Assembly: GCA_021793875.1 (NCBI GenBank)
Contig: JAJYRX010000047.1
Location: forward strand, 1-9,171
DNA length: 9,171 nt
Direction of reading: 5' to 3'
Origin: Pseudomonadota bacterium
GTDB taxonomy: Bacteria; Pseudomonadota; Gammaproteobacteria; Burkholderiales; Burkholderiaceae_B
Position numbers and translations under genes: made by a program. Below are positions 1 to 5,823 of the stretch, in pieces. How positions within the stretch are numbered: the first letter of the stretch is position 1; every line of letters begins with the position of its first letter. The notes under the pieces are model-generated. The model searched no databases and was not told the origin of the DNA. It saw only the letters and a list, made by a program, of their open reading frames with translations.

Positions 1-30
1 CCCCGCCAACAGATTTTTATATGTTTTCAC
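1..30 (-). CDS. Start of a gene downstream of tctA, probably the Tct substrate-binding protein (5' fragment)
   Basis: Seen: a GTG codon at 30-28 preceded by GGAGG with a 7-nt spacer opens a frame reading MKTYKNLLAG, which runs off the window edge. The basic start followed by small and hydrophobic residues fits the beginning of a secretion signal. It starts 30 nt after the tctA stop on the same strand. Known: Tct systems need a periplasmic binding protein (TctC) besides TctA and TctB, and no such gene lies elsewhere in the window. Inferred: this is that protein. Only ten codons are visible, so the identity rests on context and the strong ribosome-binding site. Confidence 0.55.
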   Translation of the reverse strand, partial: MKTYKNLLAG

Positions 31-60
31 AATTCAACCTCCATTTAAATATAAAAATTA

Positions 61-1551
61 TCAGGCTTTGGTCTTTCTTCTAAACCTGATTACTGACACC
101 ACAAAAAACACTGACAGAAATATAAAAACCAGTGCTATTGGTGACATGAAAAGGCGATAGTATTCATCGCCCACTATTGATAAAGACTGGTCTAGGTTTT
201 GTTCAAGAAAGGGGGATAATACAAAACCAATGATGAATAATGCAGGATTCAGACCAACCATCTTCATGGCGTAACCAAAAAGAGTAAATACAATTAAGAT
301 AAGTACGTCATTAAGGTCTTGTCCGGTAGCATATGCACCTACAACTGCAAATACGGTTACACATGGGAAAATAAAATAACGGGGCAAAGAAGCGATTTTT
401 ATAAAAAGCCCAAAACCTGATCTGGCAATACCAAGTAGAAATAGGTCAGTTAACAGGAAGCCTGCGAAAATTGCATATATAATTTCTGTATGCTCAAAAA
501 ATATCATTGGTCCCGGGGTAAGACCATGTATTAGAAAAGCACCCATTAGTAAAGCTGCAACGTCATCACCAGGTATACCCAGCGTTAGCATTGGAATAAG
601 GCTAGAACCACACACAGCGTTATTAGCTGATTCTGCAGCAGCTATACCTTCCACAGAGCCCTTACCGTACTTTTCTGGTTTTTTAGATGTTCGCTGGGCT
701 TCACCATAAGCAAGAAACGCAGCGGTACTTGAGCCCAAACCAGGTAGAGCACCTATAAATGTGCCTATACCTGTGGACTTCAATATTGTGGGAAACAAAG
801 AAAAGTACTCTTTTAGACTTAAACGTCCATCAGAAGGTGTTTTTGGTTTTGGTATGCTTATCTGGGTATTCATACCTTTTCTTTGCCTTGCCATATTAAT
901 AACCTCGGGCATAACCAAAACACCTAGCAACATCGGCGTAAAGGTTATTCCAGACATGAGCTCTGTGATTCCGAAGGTAAAACGACTTGCTCCGGTAATA
1001 TTAGACATGCCAACCATGGCAAACAGCATGCCCAGACAACATGACAAAAGACCTTTAGGAATGCTTTCACCAGCCATGGTTCCAATAACCGTGTAGGCAA
1101 ATATAAGTAAAAAAAGCTTTTCGATTGGCCCTGCTTTTAACGAAATTATAGATATTGGTGCTGCTACAAGAATTAACACTAGGGTGGCTAATGCCTCACC
1201 TGTAACGGATGCAAATAAAGCGGTGTCAAGGGCTTTGCCTGCTTTACCCTGACGCGTAAGTGCATGACCATCTATAGCCGTCATAAACGAAGCTGCCGCA
1301 CCAGGGGTATTAATTAAAACAGCAGATATGGATCCACCGTATATTCCAGACTTATATACTGCCAACAACATACATATGCCAACAACTGGATCCATATAAA
1401 ACGTTACTGGCAAAATAATTGCAATTGCCATAATTGCAGAAATGCCCGGTATAGCACCAAATATTATGCCTACGATTACACCGGAAACTATACCGAGTAT
1501 CGGCCCAATAGCCAGAACTGAGGAAAACCCATTTAATATATCTGTGATCAT
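61..1551 (-). CDS. tctA: Tripartite tricarboxylate transporter large permease, TctA family
   Basis: A 496-residue, strongly hydrophobic inner-membrane protein of the length usual for TctA (about 500). Family features seen are an N-terminal GAIPGISA motif near residues 32-39 followed by a hydrophobic helix and LPVTFYMDP, and the second copy of the Pro-Gly motif, GALPGLGSSTAAF, near the middle, reflecting the internal repeat of the family. It forms the main membrane channel of a secondary transporter that takes up a carboxylate delivered by a periplasmic binding protein. The start ATG has GAGAG 7 nt upstream and lies 18 nt after the tctB stop, so the two are co-transcribed. An ATG slightly upstream is in another frame. 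The substrate cannot be read from the sequence; relatives carry citrate, other di- and tricarboxylates, or aromatic acids. Confidence 0.93.
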   Translation of the reverse strand: MITDILNGFSSVLAIGPILGIVSGVIVGIIFGAIPGISAIMAIAIILPVTFYMDPVVGICMLLAVYKSGIYGGSISAVLINTPGAAASFMTAIDGHALTRQGKAGKALDTALFASVTGEALATLVLILVAAPISIISLKAGPIEKLFLLIFAYTVIGTMAGESIPKGLLSCCLGMLFAMVGMSNITGASRFTFGITELMSGITFTPMLLGVLVMPEVINMARQRKGMNTQISIPKPKTPSDGRLSLKEYFSLFPTILKSTGIGTFIGALPGLGSSTAAFLAYGEAQRTSKKPEKYGKGSVEGIAAAESANNAVCGSSLIPMLTLGIPGDDVAALLMGAFLIHGLTPGPMIFFEHTEIIYAIFAGFLLTDLFLLGIARSGFGLFIKIASLPRYFIFPCVTVFAVVGAYATGQDLNDVLILIVFTLFGYAMKMVGLNPALFIIGFVLSPFLEQNLDQSLSIVGDEYYRLFMSPIALVFIFLSVFFVVSVIRFRRKTKA

Positions 1552-1569
1552 GATGCATCTCTCATTGGG

Positions 1570-2046
1570 TCAAAACAGCTCAAAACTAGGAAGGTACACA
1601 CGCAGGAAATGCTTGGTTCCGTAGTCTATTCCTATAGCTATAACCAATGCCATTAACACGACCTTGAACCAATCTTGCAAACTACTGCAACCAAACACAT
1701 AAGCTACAAAAACCATTACAGCAACGGTTGAAAACATGAAACCAACGTAAGGCATTGCAAGCCAATACCCAACCATGGCAATCATGTACAGCAGAACACC
1801 TGAAAAACCTTCAGTCGCTATAAGCTCATCTTTATTTATTGGATGTTTTTTCATAAAGCTTTTAACAGCGGGCCATCCCATCATTATCGATAGAGCTATC
1901 ATTATCAGTGCTACTGAACGTGGTAAAAATAACGACCCAAGATCTGTTTCTACACCTCCTTCAACCAGATTGTTACTGGTAAGTATGAAAACAGATAAAA
2001 CAATCAAAATAGATGACAGAAACATCTCTGCCTTTCTCTTATCCAT
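1570..2046 (-). CDS. tctB: Tripartite tricarboxylate transporter small permease, TctB family
   Basis: A 158-residue membrane protein with about four hydrophobic segments, the size and pattern of TctB. It pairs with TctA in the inner membrane. I place the start at the ATG at 2046 (MDKRKAEMFLSS), because GGAG lies 7 nt upstream and the first membrane segment follows at once. A longer reading from 2100 would overlap the end of the oxidase gene and add a polar, asparagine-rich tail unlike the family. The gene starts 22 nt after the amine oxidase stop (2069), so oxidase, tctB, tctA and the putative tctC form one transcription unit. The order B-A-C differs from the C-B-A order of the classical tct operon, but other orders also occur. 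Confidence 0.88.
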   Translation of the reverse strand: MDKRKAEMFLSSILIVLSVFILTSNNLVEGGVETDLGSLFLPRSVALIMIALSIMMGWPAVKSFMKKHPINKDELIATEGFSGVLLYMIAMVGYWLAMPYVGFMFSTVAVMVFVAYVFGCSSLQDWFKVVLMALVIAIGIDYGTKHFLRVYLPSFELF

Positions 2047-2068
2047 TATTTGTCTCCAGTGTGAATTA

Positions 2069-3424
2069 TTATTTTTTGTCTTGGTATTTGAATGCCGCAA
2101 AAGCCAGACGCTGACCTACTCTGCGAAACCTAGAGAACGGAAAAGCAGACAAAGGTCCCCCTAAAACTTCTGGTATTTGCACACCTCCTCCTATGTGTTC
2201 GGCAAGAAGCTTGCCGAAATAAACAGAAGCAGTTGTGCCACTGCCGTTGTATCCAATCGCGTAAGAAACTCCTGTATGACTTTTTAGCGAATGAACTCTA
2301 GGCATGGAATCGAAGCTTAACGCTACCCAACCACTCCAGTGATAATCTGCTCTAACGTCGTTCAGTTTTGGAAATTTATATTTAATGGTGTTTAGCAGAT
2401 CATTTGAGATACGGAAGTCATCTTTAGGGGACTCAGTAATGGACCCTCTACTACCGAGCAATATTCGACCATCTGGAAGTAAGCGGTAAAAATTTAGAAG
2501 CTTACGAGTATCTATAACTATGTTTGTTGTGGTAAATCCGGCTTTAATAAGCTCATCTGGACTAAATGGTCTGGTAACAACTATGCTGGATAAAACCGGC
2601 ATTAATCGCGCTTTAAGAGATGGATGTAACTTTTCGGTTGAATAACCATTTGTAGCAATAACCACATGCTTTGCATTCACCACACCATGTGGGGTAATAA
2701 GTCGATGCTGATTATAGTTTTGATCCCACCGAGTAACAGGTGTTGCGGTATGTATAGTAGCACCCGCTTCTCGGGCCATTTTAGCTATACCAAATGCAAC
2801 CTTAAGAGGATGAGCGGAAAAAGCGTGTGGATAGTAAATAGCGCCGTGTGCTTCTGTACCCCCAAGACCATGGGCTGTAACCTCTGCATCAGATAAAAGG
2901 CTAACTTCCTTATACCCAAGATATTGTTGCAATACCTTGTATTCCCGTTCTAGTACGCACCACCTATTTTTGTTGTGTGCTACCCTTAACCATCCATCCG
3001 GCTGTTTATCGCACTCTATAGAGCCTAACTCTATAAGCTCTTTCATAGTATTTAATGCTTTAAAAGATTCTTGAAATAAGCTTCTGGTTTGATTTAAACC
3101 ATATTTTTTTAAATACTCAGACCATAAAAACCTTCCTATAGCCGGTCGCATAAAACTACCGTTGCGACCACTACAGCCCCAACCCAACTTGTGCGCCTCA
3201 AGCACATGAACACGAACACCATACTTTTTAGCCAGGTAATAGGCACAACTTAACCCTGTATAACCTGCACCAATAATGGCTACATCGGTATCTATGTTTT
3301 CGGACAGCTTTCCATCATCACTAGGCGCAGTATTAGCAGTAGCCCACCAATAAGTGTCTGGATACTCCATTGGAGTATGCGGCAAGTCGGCACTAAGGGG
3401 ATCGTACCTTTTATAAGTTGTCAT
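2069..3424 (-). CDS. FAD-dependent amine/amino-acid oxidase, DAO superfamily, PuuB/OrdL-like
   Basis: A 451-residue flavoprotein. Residues 48-59 form the beta strand and dinucleotide-binding loop (DVAIIGAGYTGLS); E76 ends the second strand (VHVLE) as the ribose-binding acid. The CSGRNGS motif at 84-90 is typical of the gamma-glutamylputrescine oxidase (PuuB/OrdL) branch. The C-terminal GYNGSGTTASVYFGK near 391-405 closes the FAD site. No signal peptide is seen, so it is cytosolic. Family members oxidise a primary or secondary amine with O2, giving an aldehyde, ammonia or an amine, and H2O2. The exact substrate is unknown. GGTGA stands only 3 nt before the chosen ATG, so the start is not certain; a later in-frame ATG (residue 19) lies before the conserved YPDTYW stretch. 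It is followed by tctBA and probably has its own promoter (3460-3488). ThiO (glycine oxidase) is a distant relative but the motifs favour PuuB. Confidence 0.85.
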   Translation of the reverse strand: MTTYKRYDPLSADLPHTPMEYPDTYWWATANTAPSDDGKLSENIDTDVAIIGAGYTGLSCAYYLAKKYGVRVHVLEAHKLGWGCSGRNGSFMRPAIGRFLWSEYLKKYGLNQTRSLFQESFKALNTMKELIELGSIECDKQPDGWLRVAHNKNRWCVLEREYKVLQQYLGYKEVSLLSDAEVTAHGLGGTEAHGAIYYPHAFSAHPLKVAFGIAKMAREAGATIHTATPVTRWDQNYNQHRLITPHGVVNAKHVVIATNGYSTEKLHPSLKARLMPVLSSIVVTRPFSPDELIKAGFTTTNIVIDTRKLLNFYRLLPDGRILLGSRGSITESPKDDFRISNDLLNTIKYKFPKLNDVRADYHWSGWVALSFDSMPRVHSLKSHTGVSYAIGYNGSGTTASVYFGKLLAEHIGGGVQIPEVLGGPLSAFPFSRFRRVGQRLAFAAFKYQDKK

Positions 3425-3459
3425 CCTTCACCAATATTTTTATTACTTATAAAAATAAC

Positions 3460-3488
3460 AGTATGACCCCCGATTTGCTAAAAATCAA
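3460..3488 (-). promoter_or_regulatory. Candidate sigma70-like promoter for the oxidase-tct unit
   Basis: On the minus strand TTGATT (3488-3483) and CATACT (3465-3460) are separated by exactly 17 nt, each matching four of six consensus bases. Transcription would start near 3453, giving a leader of about 30 nt before the ATG at 3424. The 105-nt gap between symporter and oxidase is larger than the other gaps of this strand, which supports a separate start. Two 4/6 boxes in A+T-rich DNA can arise by chance, so this is moderate evidence. Confidence 0.4.
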
Positions 3489-3506
3489 ATAGCGTTTTTT
3501 ACGTTT

Positions 3507-3526
3507 TCTATAAATTTATTTATAGA
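3507..3526. repeat. A+T-rich perfect inverted repeat between symporter and oxidase
   Basis: Two 8-nt arms, TCTATAAA (3507-3514) and TTTATAGA (3519-3526), are perfectly complementary around a 4-nt centre. The repeat lies just after the symporter stop and upstream of the candidate oxidase promoter, a position suitable for an operator. As an RNA hairpin it would be weak (one C-G pair) and has no following U-run on the minus strand, so it is a poor terminator. Function unknown. Confidence 0.4.
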
Positions 3527-3529
3527 TAT

Positions 3530-4972
3530 TTAGTTGTTAAACTTTCGTACTAAAAGCTTCATATTATCCAGATCGTAAGAATGCCCTTTCTTCTGAAATA
3601 CTATAAATAAAACGGAAACAACAACTGGTACAAAACCAGCAATCAAGAACGATTCCAGCAGATATTCCCCTTGAGAGCCTGGAGTCGGAAAAAACCACAA
3701 ACCAGACAGCAGGCCTAACACCGTACTTATAAATGCAGCTAACCCTGAATACCTTCTGCTGAACATACCGAAGAAAACGGGAAACGCTGCTGCAGAACAA
3801 AGTAGATCTGCCAACAGAAATAAATAAAGGACACTGTAGCCTTGTGATGCAACTATAAGCACAGGTATGGACGTAGCAAATAACAATATACGTGACAGCT
3901 TAAGTAGCCCGGAATTTGACATTGAAGGAACTATACGTTTTACGTCAACTACAATTATGCTGGAAACGGCGCTAATTGCAGTATCTACACTACTCATAAC
4001 CAACGATAATCCAAGCGGTATTAGTGCTATAACAAACCAAGGACTTATCTCTGAAAGTATCAGAGAAAATAATGCAACAGAGCTATCAGAGTCATTAGAC
4101 TGAGCAACAAACGCTAATCCCAACAGCCCCATCATAAATATTACAGGCACCACTAACATGCCACCTATAAAAAAACCAAATCGCATTGATTTATTTGAAC
4201 TAGCAGCATAGACACGTTGCCAGTTCCCTTGGTGGAAAAGGCCTGTTAACAGTATTGCAACAAAAAAAGTAAGCCCGGCCTTAATGCCATTTATATCGGA
4301 TATGTTTAATAAATGAGGATTGCTCTCAGACAACTTCGTGTGCACGTAAGAAACCCCTCCGCTAGCCTTATAGCCAATATAAAATAGCACTGCTAACAAC
4401 GGGACGATTATTGCCATTTGTACTTTATCGGTAAATATTGACGCTTTTAAGCCGCCATACGACGTATACATCAAGGTAGATAAGACAACAACCAAGGATG
4501 TTATCCACATTGGCACTGAAGCTAGTAACTCCATTAACTTGGCAATAGCAGTAATTTCTGCTGTAAGCGTTATAAACATATAAAACAGCATTATGATTAG
4601 GGTAAGGACATACATAGAACGTCCAAACCGCACCACTATATACTCAGTTAGCGAATGCCCCTCCGGTATAAGGTCTCGCATGCGCTTGCCTAAGGGAATC
4701 ATTGCTGCCCTTGGTGCCATTGCACCAAGGGAATAACCAATAACGGCACTAATACCTCCCCATGTTGCTGCCTGAGATGGGGCAAATAATACCCACGCTC
4801 CAAGTGAAGACGCTATAAGGGTTAAAACCGTAGATGTAGATGTCTGACTATTACGCGCAACTATATAGTCTTCCAAACATTCAATAGTTTGCCTGGAATA
4901 AATGACGCCAGCTATGGAAAATATTAAAGAAAAGAATATCAGCCAGAATAAAGCTGATGACAGGTCAAGCAT
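3530..4972 (-). CDS. thiV: Sodium:solute symporter under a TPP riboswitch, ThiV-like
   Basis: A 480-residue integral membrane protein of the SSS (sodium:solute symporter) family, with roughly 12-13 hydrophobic segments and the length usual for the family. Residues 173-185 (GGLKASIFTDKVQ) match the conserved SSS signature after the fifth or sixth helix (GGlkavvwTDviQ), and the N-terminal SLGAWVLFAP and SLTEYIVVRFG segments also fit. It would import a small solute with Na+. Known: SSS proteins behind TPP riboswitches are called ThiV and are predicted to import thiamin or its pyrimidine precursor (HMP); the link in some marine bacteria rests mainly on genomics. The TPP riboswitch ends 62 nt before the ATG, and GGGGG lies 5 nt upstream of the start and can be sequestered (4978-5045). 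The exact cargo is inferred. Without the riboswitch one would only say SSS family. Confidence 0.88.
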   Translation of the reverse strand: MLDLSSALFWLIFFSLIFSIAGVIYSRQTIECLEDYIVARNSQTSTSTVLTLIASSLGAWVLFAPSQAATWGGISAVIGYSLGAMAPRAAMIPLGKRMRDLIPEGHSLTEYIVVRFGRSMYVLTLIIMLFYMFITLTAEITAIAKLMELLASVPMWITSLVVVLSTLMYTSYGGLKASIFTDKVQMAIIVPLLAVLFYIGYKASGGVSYVHTKLSESNPHLLNISDINGIKAGLTFFVAILLTGLFHQGNWQRVYAASSNKSMRFGFFIGGMLVVPVIFMMGLLGLAFVAQSNDSDSSVALFSLILSEISPWFVIALIPLGLSLVMSSVDTAISAVSSIIVVDVKRIVPSMSNSGLLKLSRILLFATSIPVLIVASQGYSVLYLFLLADLLCSAAAFPVFFGMFSRRYSGLAAFISTVLGLLSGLWFFPTPGSQGEYLLESFLIAGFVPVVVSVLFIVFQKKGHSYDLDNMKLLVRKFNN

Positions 4973-4977
4973 AATTG

Positions 4978-5045
4978 CCCCCGGTATGTACAGAAGTAAC
5001 TAAAACAATACGGGGGAAGGTGATTGCATATAGCGTTTCCTTCCC
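4978..5045 (-). promoter_or_regulatory. Translational expression platform of the symporter riboswitch
   Basis: Two exclusive helices can be drawn on the minus strand. Sequestrator: CCCCCGTAT (5016-5008) pairs with ATAC plus GGGGG (4987-4984 and 4982-4978) with one bulged C at 4983; this buries the GGGGG ribosome-binding site 5 nt before the ATG. Anti-sequestrator: GGGAAGG (5045-5039), the 3' end of the aptamer, pairs perfectly with CCTTCCC (5020-5014). Both use 5014-5016. With TPP bound, the aptamer core and P1 hold 5045-5035, so the sequestrator forms and translation is off. No terminator U-run is visible. The pairing was drawn by eye, without energy calculation. Confidence 0.6.
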
Positions 5046-5125
5046 TTCGCCGGCATTATCCGGATCAGGTTCTAAGGGTTACCGTTATTCACGGAATCTC
5101 AGCCAGTAGGCTCCCCTAGGAACAG
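5035..5125 (-). ncRNA. TPP riboswitch (THI element), minus-strand copy
   Basis: The reverse complement carries the complete THI core in order: AGGGGAG (P2 5' strand), GGCTGAGA (start about 5103), AACCCTTAGAACCTGATCC, GGATAATGCCGGCG and GAAGGGAA. CTGAGA, ACCTGATC and the GCCGGCGAAGGGAA end are the pyrimidine- and pyrophosphate-sensing segments of the TPP aptamer. P3 can extend as CCGTGAATAACGG. P1 can form between GTTCC (about 5124-5120) and GGAAAC (5040-5035). The symporter ATG is 62 nt downstream, so the cis target is the symporter, not the CMD gene upstream. Binding of thiamin pyrophosphate should turn expression down. Confidence 0.95.
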
Positions 5126-5130
5126 CAACA

Positions 5131-5159
5131 AGGATATCTGTGTTATCTCAGTATGTCAA
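5131..5159 (-). promoter_or_regulatory. Sigma70-like promoter for the TPP-controlled symporter mRNA
   Basis: A perfect TTGACA (5159-5154), a 17-nt spacer and TATCCT (5136-5131, four of six) lie immediately upstream of the aptamer. A start 7 nt after the -10 box falls at about 5124, exactly where the P1 helix begins. The -35 box begins 2 nt after the stop codon of the CMD gene, so the symporter need not depend on readthrough from that gene. Confidence 0.65.
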
Positions 5160-5160
5160 T

Positions 5161-5562
5161 TTATGGATCTACGATAACCCCTTGCTTCTCAAATACCTCT
5201 TGAGCAACTTTAAGCGCGTTCAAGGCTCGGGGGAATCCGACATAAGGTATAAGATGCACTATGCAACCAACAATTTCCTTAGGTGTAAGGCCAACATTTA
5301 AACCTGTTACAACATGCATACCTATTTGTGGTGTACCTTGAGCCACCAGAGCAGATATTGTAGTTAAAACCTTTTGCTTGTTGTCTAGGCCTGGCCTGTC
5401 ATAAATATCACCAAATGCAAACTCGACAATTATTCTCGTCAGGTCAGGCGCTATATCTTTAAAGCCTTCACCTATATCCATATGACCAGTAGGACTGTTT
5501 TCATCTGGAATGGTTAGCTCTTTAAGTTTTTCCATACCTTTTTGGAACTTGTCTATGGGCAT
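5161..5562 (-). CDS. Carboxymuconolactone decarboxylase (CMD) family protein
   Basis: A small soluble protein of 133 residues, the usual length for the PcaC branch of the CMD/AhpD-like all-helical family. Typical features are FGDIYDRPGLDNKQK (50-64), the MH...GLNVGLTPKEI stretch (82-97) with conserved H83, and YVGFPRALNALKVAQEV (107-123). The CxxC pair that AhpD uses for peroxide reduction is absent; the only cysteine is C100. It is therefore not an alkylhydroperoxidase and is closer to decarboxylase-like or structural members. AAGGA lies 9 nt before the ATG. It is divergent from the SDR gene, and its stop abuts the symporter promoter. No TPP aptamer precedes it on its own strand, so TPP control is not shown for it. 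Substrate unknown; context suggests a role in the same module. Confidence 0.87.
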   Translation of the reverse strand: MPIDKFQKGMEKLKELTIPDENSPTGHMDIGEGFKDIAPDLTRIIVEFAFGDIYDRPGLDNKQKVLTTISALVAQGTPQIGMHVVTGLNVGLTPKEIVGCIVHLIPYVGFPRALNALKVAQEVFEKQGVIVDP

Positions 5563-5581
5563 GTAATATTTCCTTTTAACT

Positions 5582-5603
5582 ATATTTATATATCTATAAA
5601 TAT
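5582..5603. repeat. A+T-only inverted repeat in the leader of the CMD gene
   Basis: Arms ATATTTATA (5582-5590) and TATAAATAT (5595-5603) are perfectly complementary around TATC. The repeat overlaps the putative -10 region and 5' leader of the CMD gene, where an operator would sit. With no G-C pair in the stem it would be unstable in RNA. Such palindromes occur by chance in A+T-rich DNA; the position is the only reason to note it. Confidence 0.35.
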
Positions 5604-5629
5604 TATCAGCTAGCTATTAGATAACACAA
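5602..5629 (-). promoter_or_regulatory. Candidate promoter for the CMD gene
   Basis: On the minus strand TTGTGT (5629-5624), a 16-nt spacer and GATAAT (5607-5602, five of six) stand 40 nt upstream of the ATG. This gives a divergent arrangement with the SDR-side promoter; the two -35 regions nearly touch. The match is fair and was found by eye. Confidence 0.4.
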
Positions 5630-5657
5630 TTCTGCTGTTTCTGTGCTAATGTATAAA
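5630..5657 (+). promoter_or_regulatory. Candidate promoter for the TPP-controlled SDR-monooxygenase mRNA
   Basis: TATAAA (5652-5657) is a good -10 box placed so that transcription would begin near 5664, a few bases before the aptamer. The best -35 candidate, TTCTGC (5630-5635) at 16 nt, matches only three of six bases. Placement relative to the riboswitch is the main support. Confidence 0.35.
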
Positions 5658-5667
5658 GCTAATTTAA

Positions 5668-5752
5668 GCAGCACGGGGTGCACTGGTTTTATCAGCGCTG
5701 AGATAACACCCGTAGAACCTGATCCAGTTAGTACTGGCGAAGGGATGTATGC
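5668..5752 (+). ncRNA. TPP riboswitch (THI element), plus-strand copy
   Basis: All conserved blocks are present in order: GGGGTGC (5675-5681), CTGAGA (5698-5703), ACACCCGTAGAACCTGATCC (5706-5725), the P5 arm CCAGTTAGTACTGG, and GGCGAAGGGA (5736-5745). P2 pairs GGGTG (5676-5680) with CACCC (5707-5711). P3 is short (GCACTGG with CAGCGC, one mismatch). The P5 arm has GTTAGTAC where the other copy has GATAATGC, so the two aptamers are not a recent duplication. P1 is weak by eye (GCA 5668-5670 with TGC 5750-5752). The target is the SDR gene starting 67 nt downstream, and through it the monooxygenase. Confidence 0.95.
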
Positions 5753-5769
5753 AACACACCAGGCATATA

Positions 5770-5823
5770 TGTATGTGCACCCTTGCGGCTTCTATTCGTC
5801 ACAGCAAAAGGAGTACACATGCA
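5770..5823 (+). promoter_or_regulatory. Ribosome-binding-site sequestrator of the SDR riboswitch
   Basis: TGTATGTGCACCCTT (5770-5784) can pair with AAGGAGTACACATGCA (5808-5823), with one C/A mismatch (5778/5815), one bulged A (5812) and one G-U pair. This covers both the AAGGAG ribosome-binding site and the ATG at 5819. The left arm GTGCACCC (5775-5782) is also perfectly complementary to GGGTGCAC (5676-5683) in P2/P3 of the aptamer. Without TPP that long-range helix frees the start site; with TPP the aptamer keeps its strand and the start site closes. No U-run is present, so control is probably translational. Confidence 0.65.

Noticed and set aside
761..1096. Plus-strand open frame of 111 codons
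   Set aside because: It lies wholly opposite tctA, which has clear family motifs; a shadow frame.
2047..2100. Longer N-terminus for TctB
   Set aside because: It would overlap the end of the oxidase gene and add a polar tail; the ATG at 2046 has a proper GGAG site.
2069..3424. Naming the FAD oxidase thiO (glycine oxidase of thiazole synthesis)
   Set aside because: Tempting next to TPP riboswitches, but the CSGRNGS motif and N-terminal YPDTYW pattern match the PuuB/OrdL branch, and it is linked to tct genes rather than thiS or thiG.
3507..3526. Intrinsic terminator after the symporter gene
   Set aside because: The stem is nearly all A-T pairs and is followed on the minus strand by an A-rich stretch, not a U-run.
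5161..5562. AhpD-type alkylhydroperoxidase
   Set aside because: The CxxC catalytic pair is missing; only one cysteine is present, at an unrelated position.
5035..5752. Recent duplication of one riboswitch into two
   Set aside because: The aptamers differ in P3 length, in the P5 arm (GTTAGTAC versus GATAATGC) and in platform design; the shared bases are the ones every THI element has.
5783..5818. An upstream TTG start giving the SDR 12 more residues
   Set aside because: TTG at 5783 lies in the hairpin arm, lacks a good ribosome-binding site and would add a tail before the SDR fold; the ATG at 5819 has AAGGAG at the right distance.
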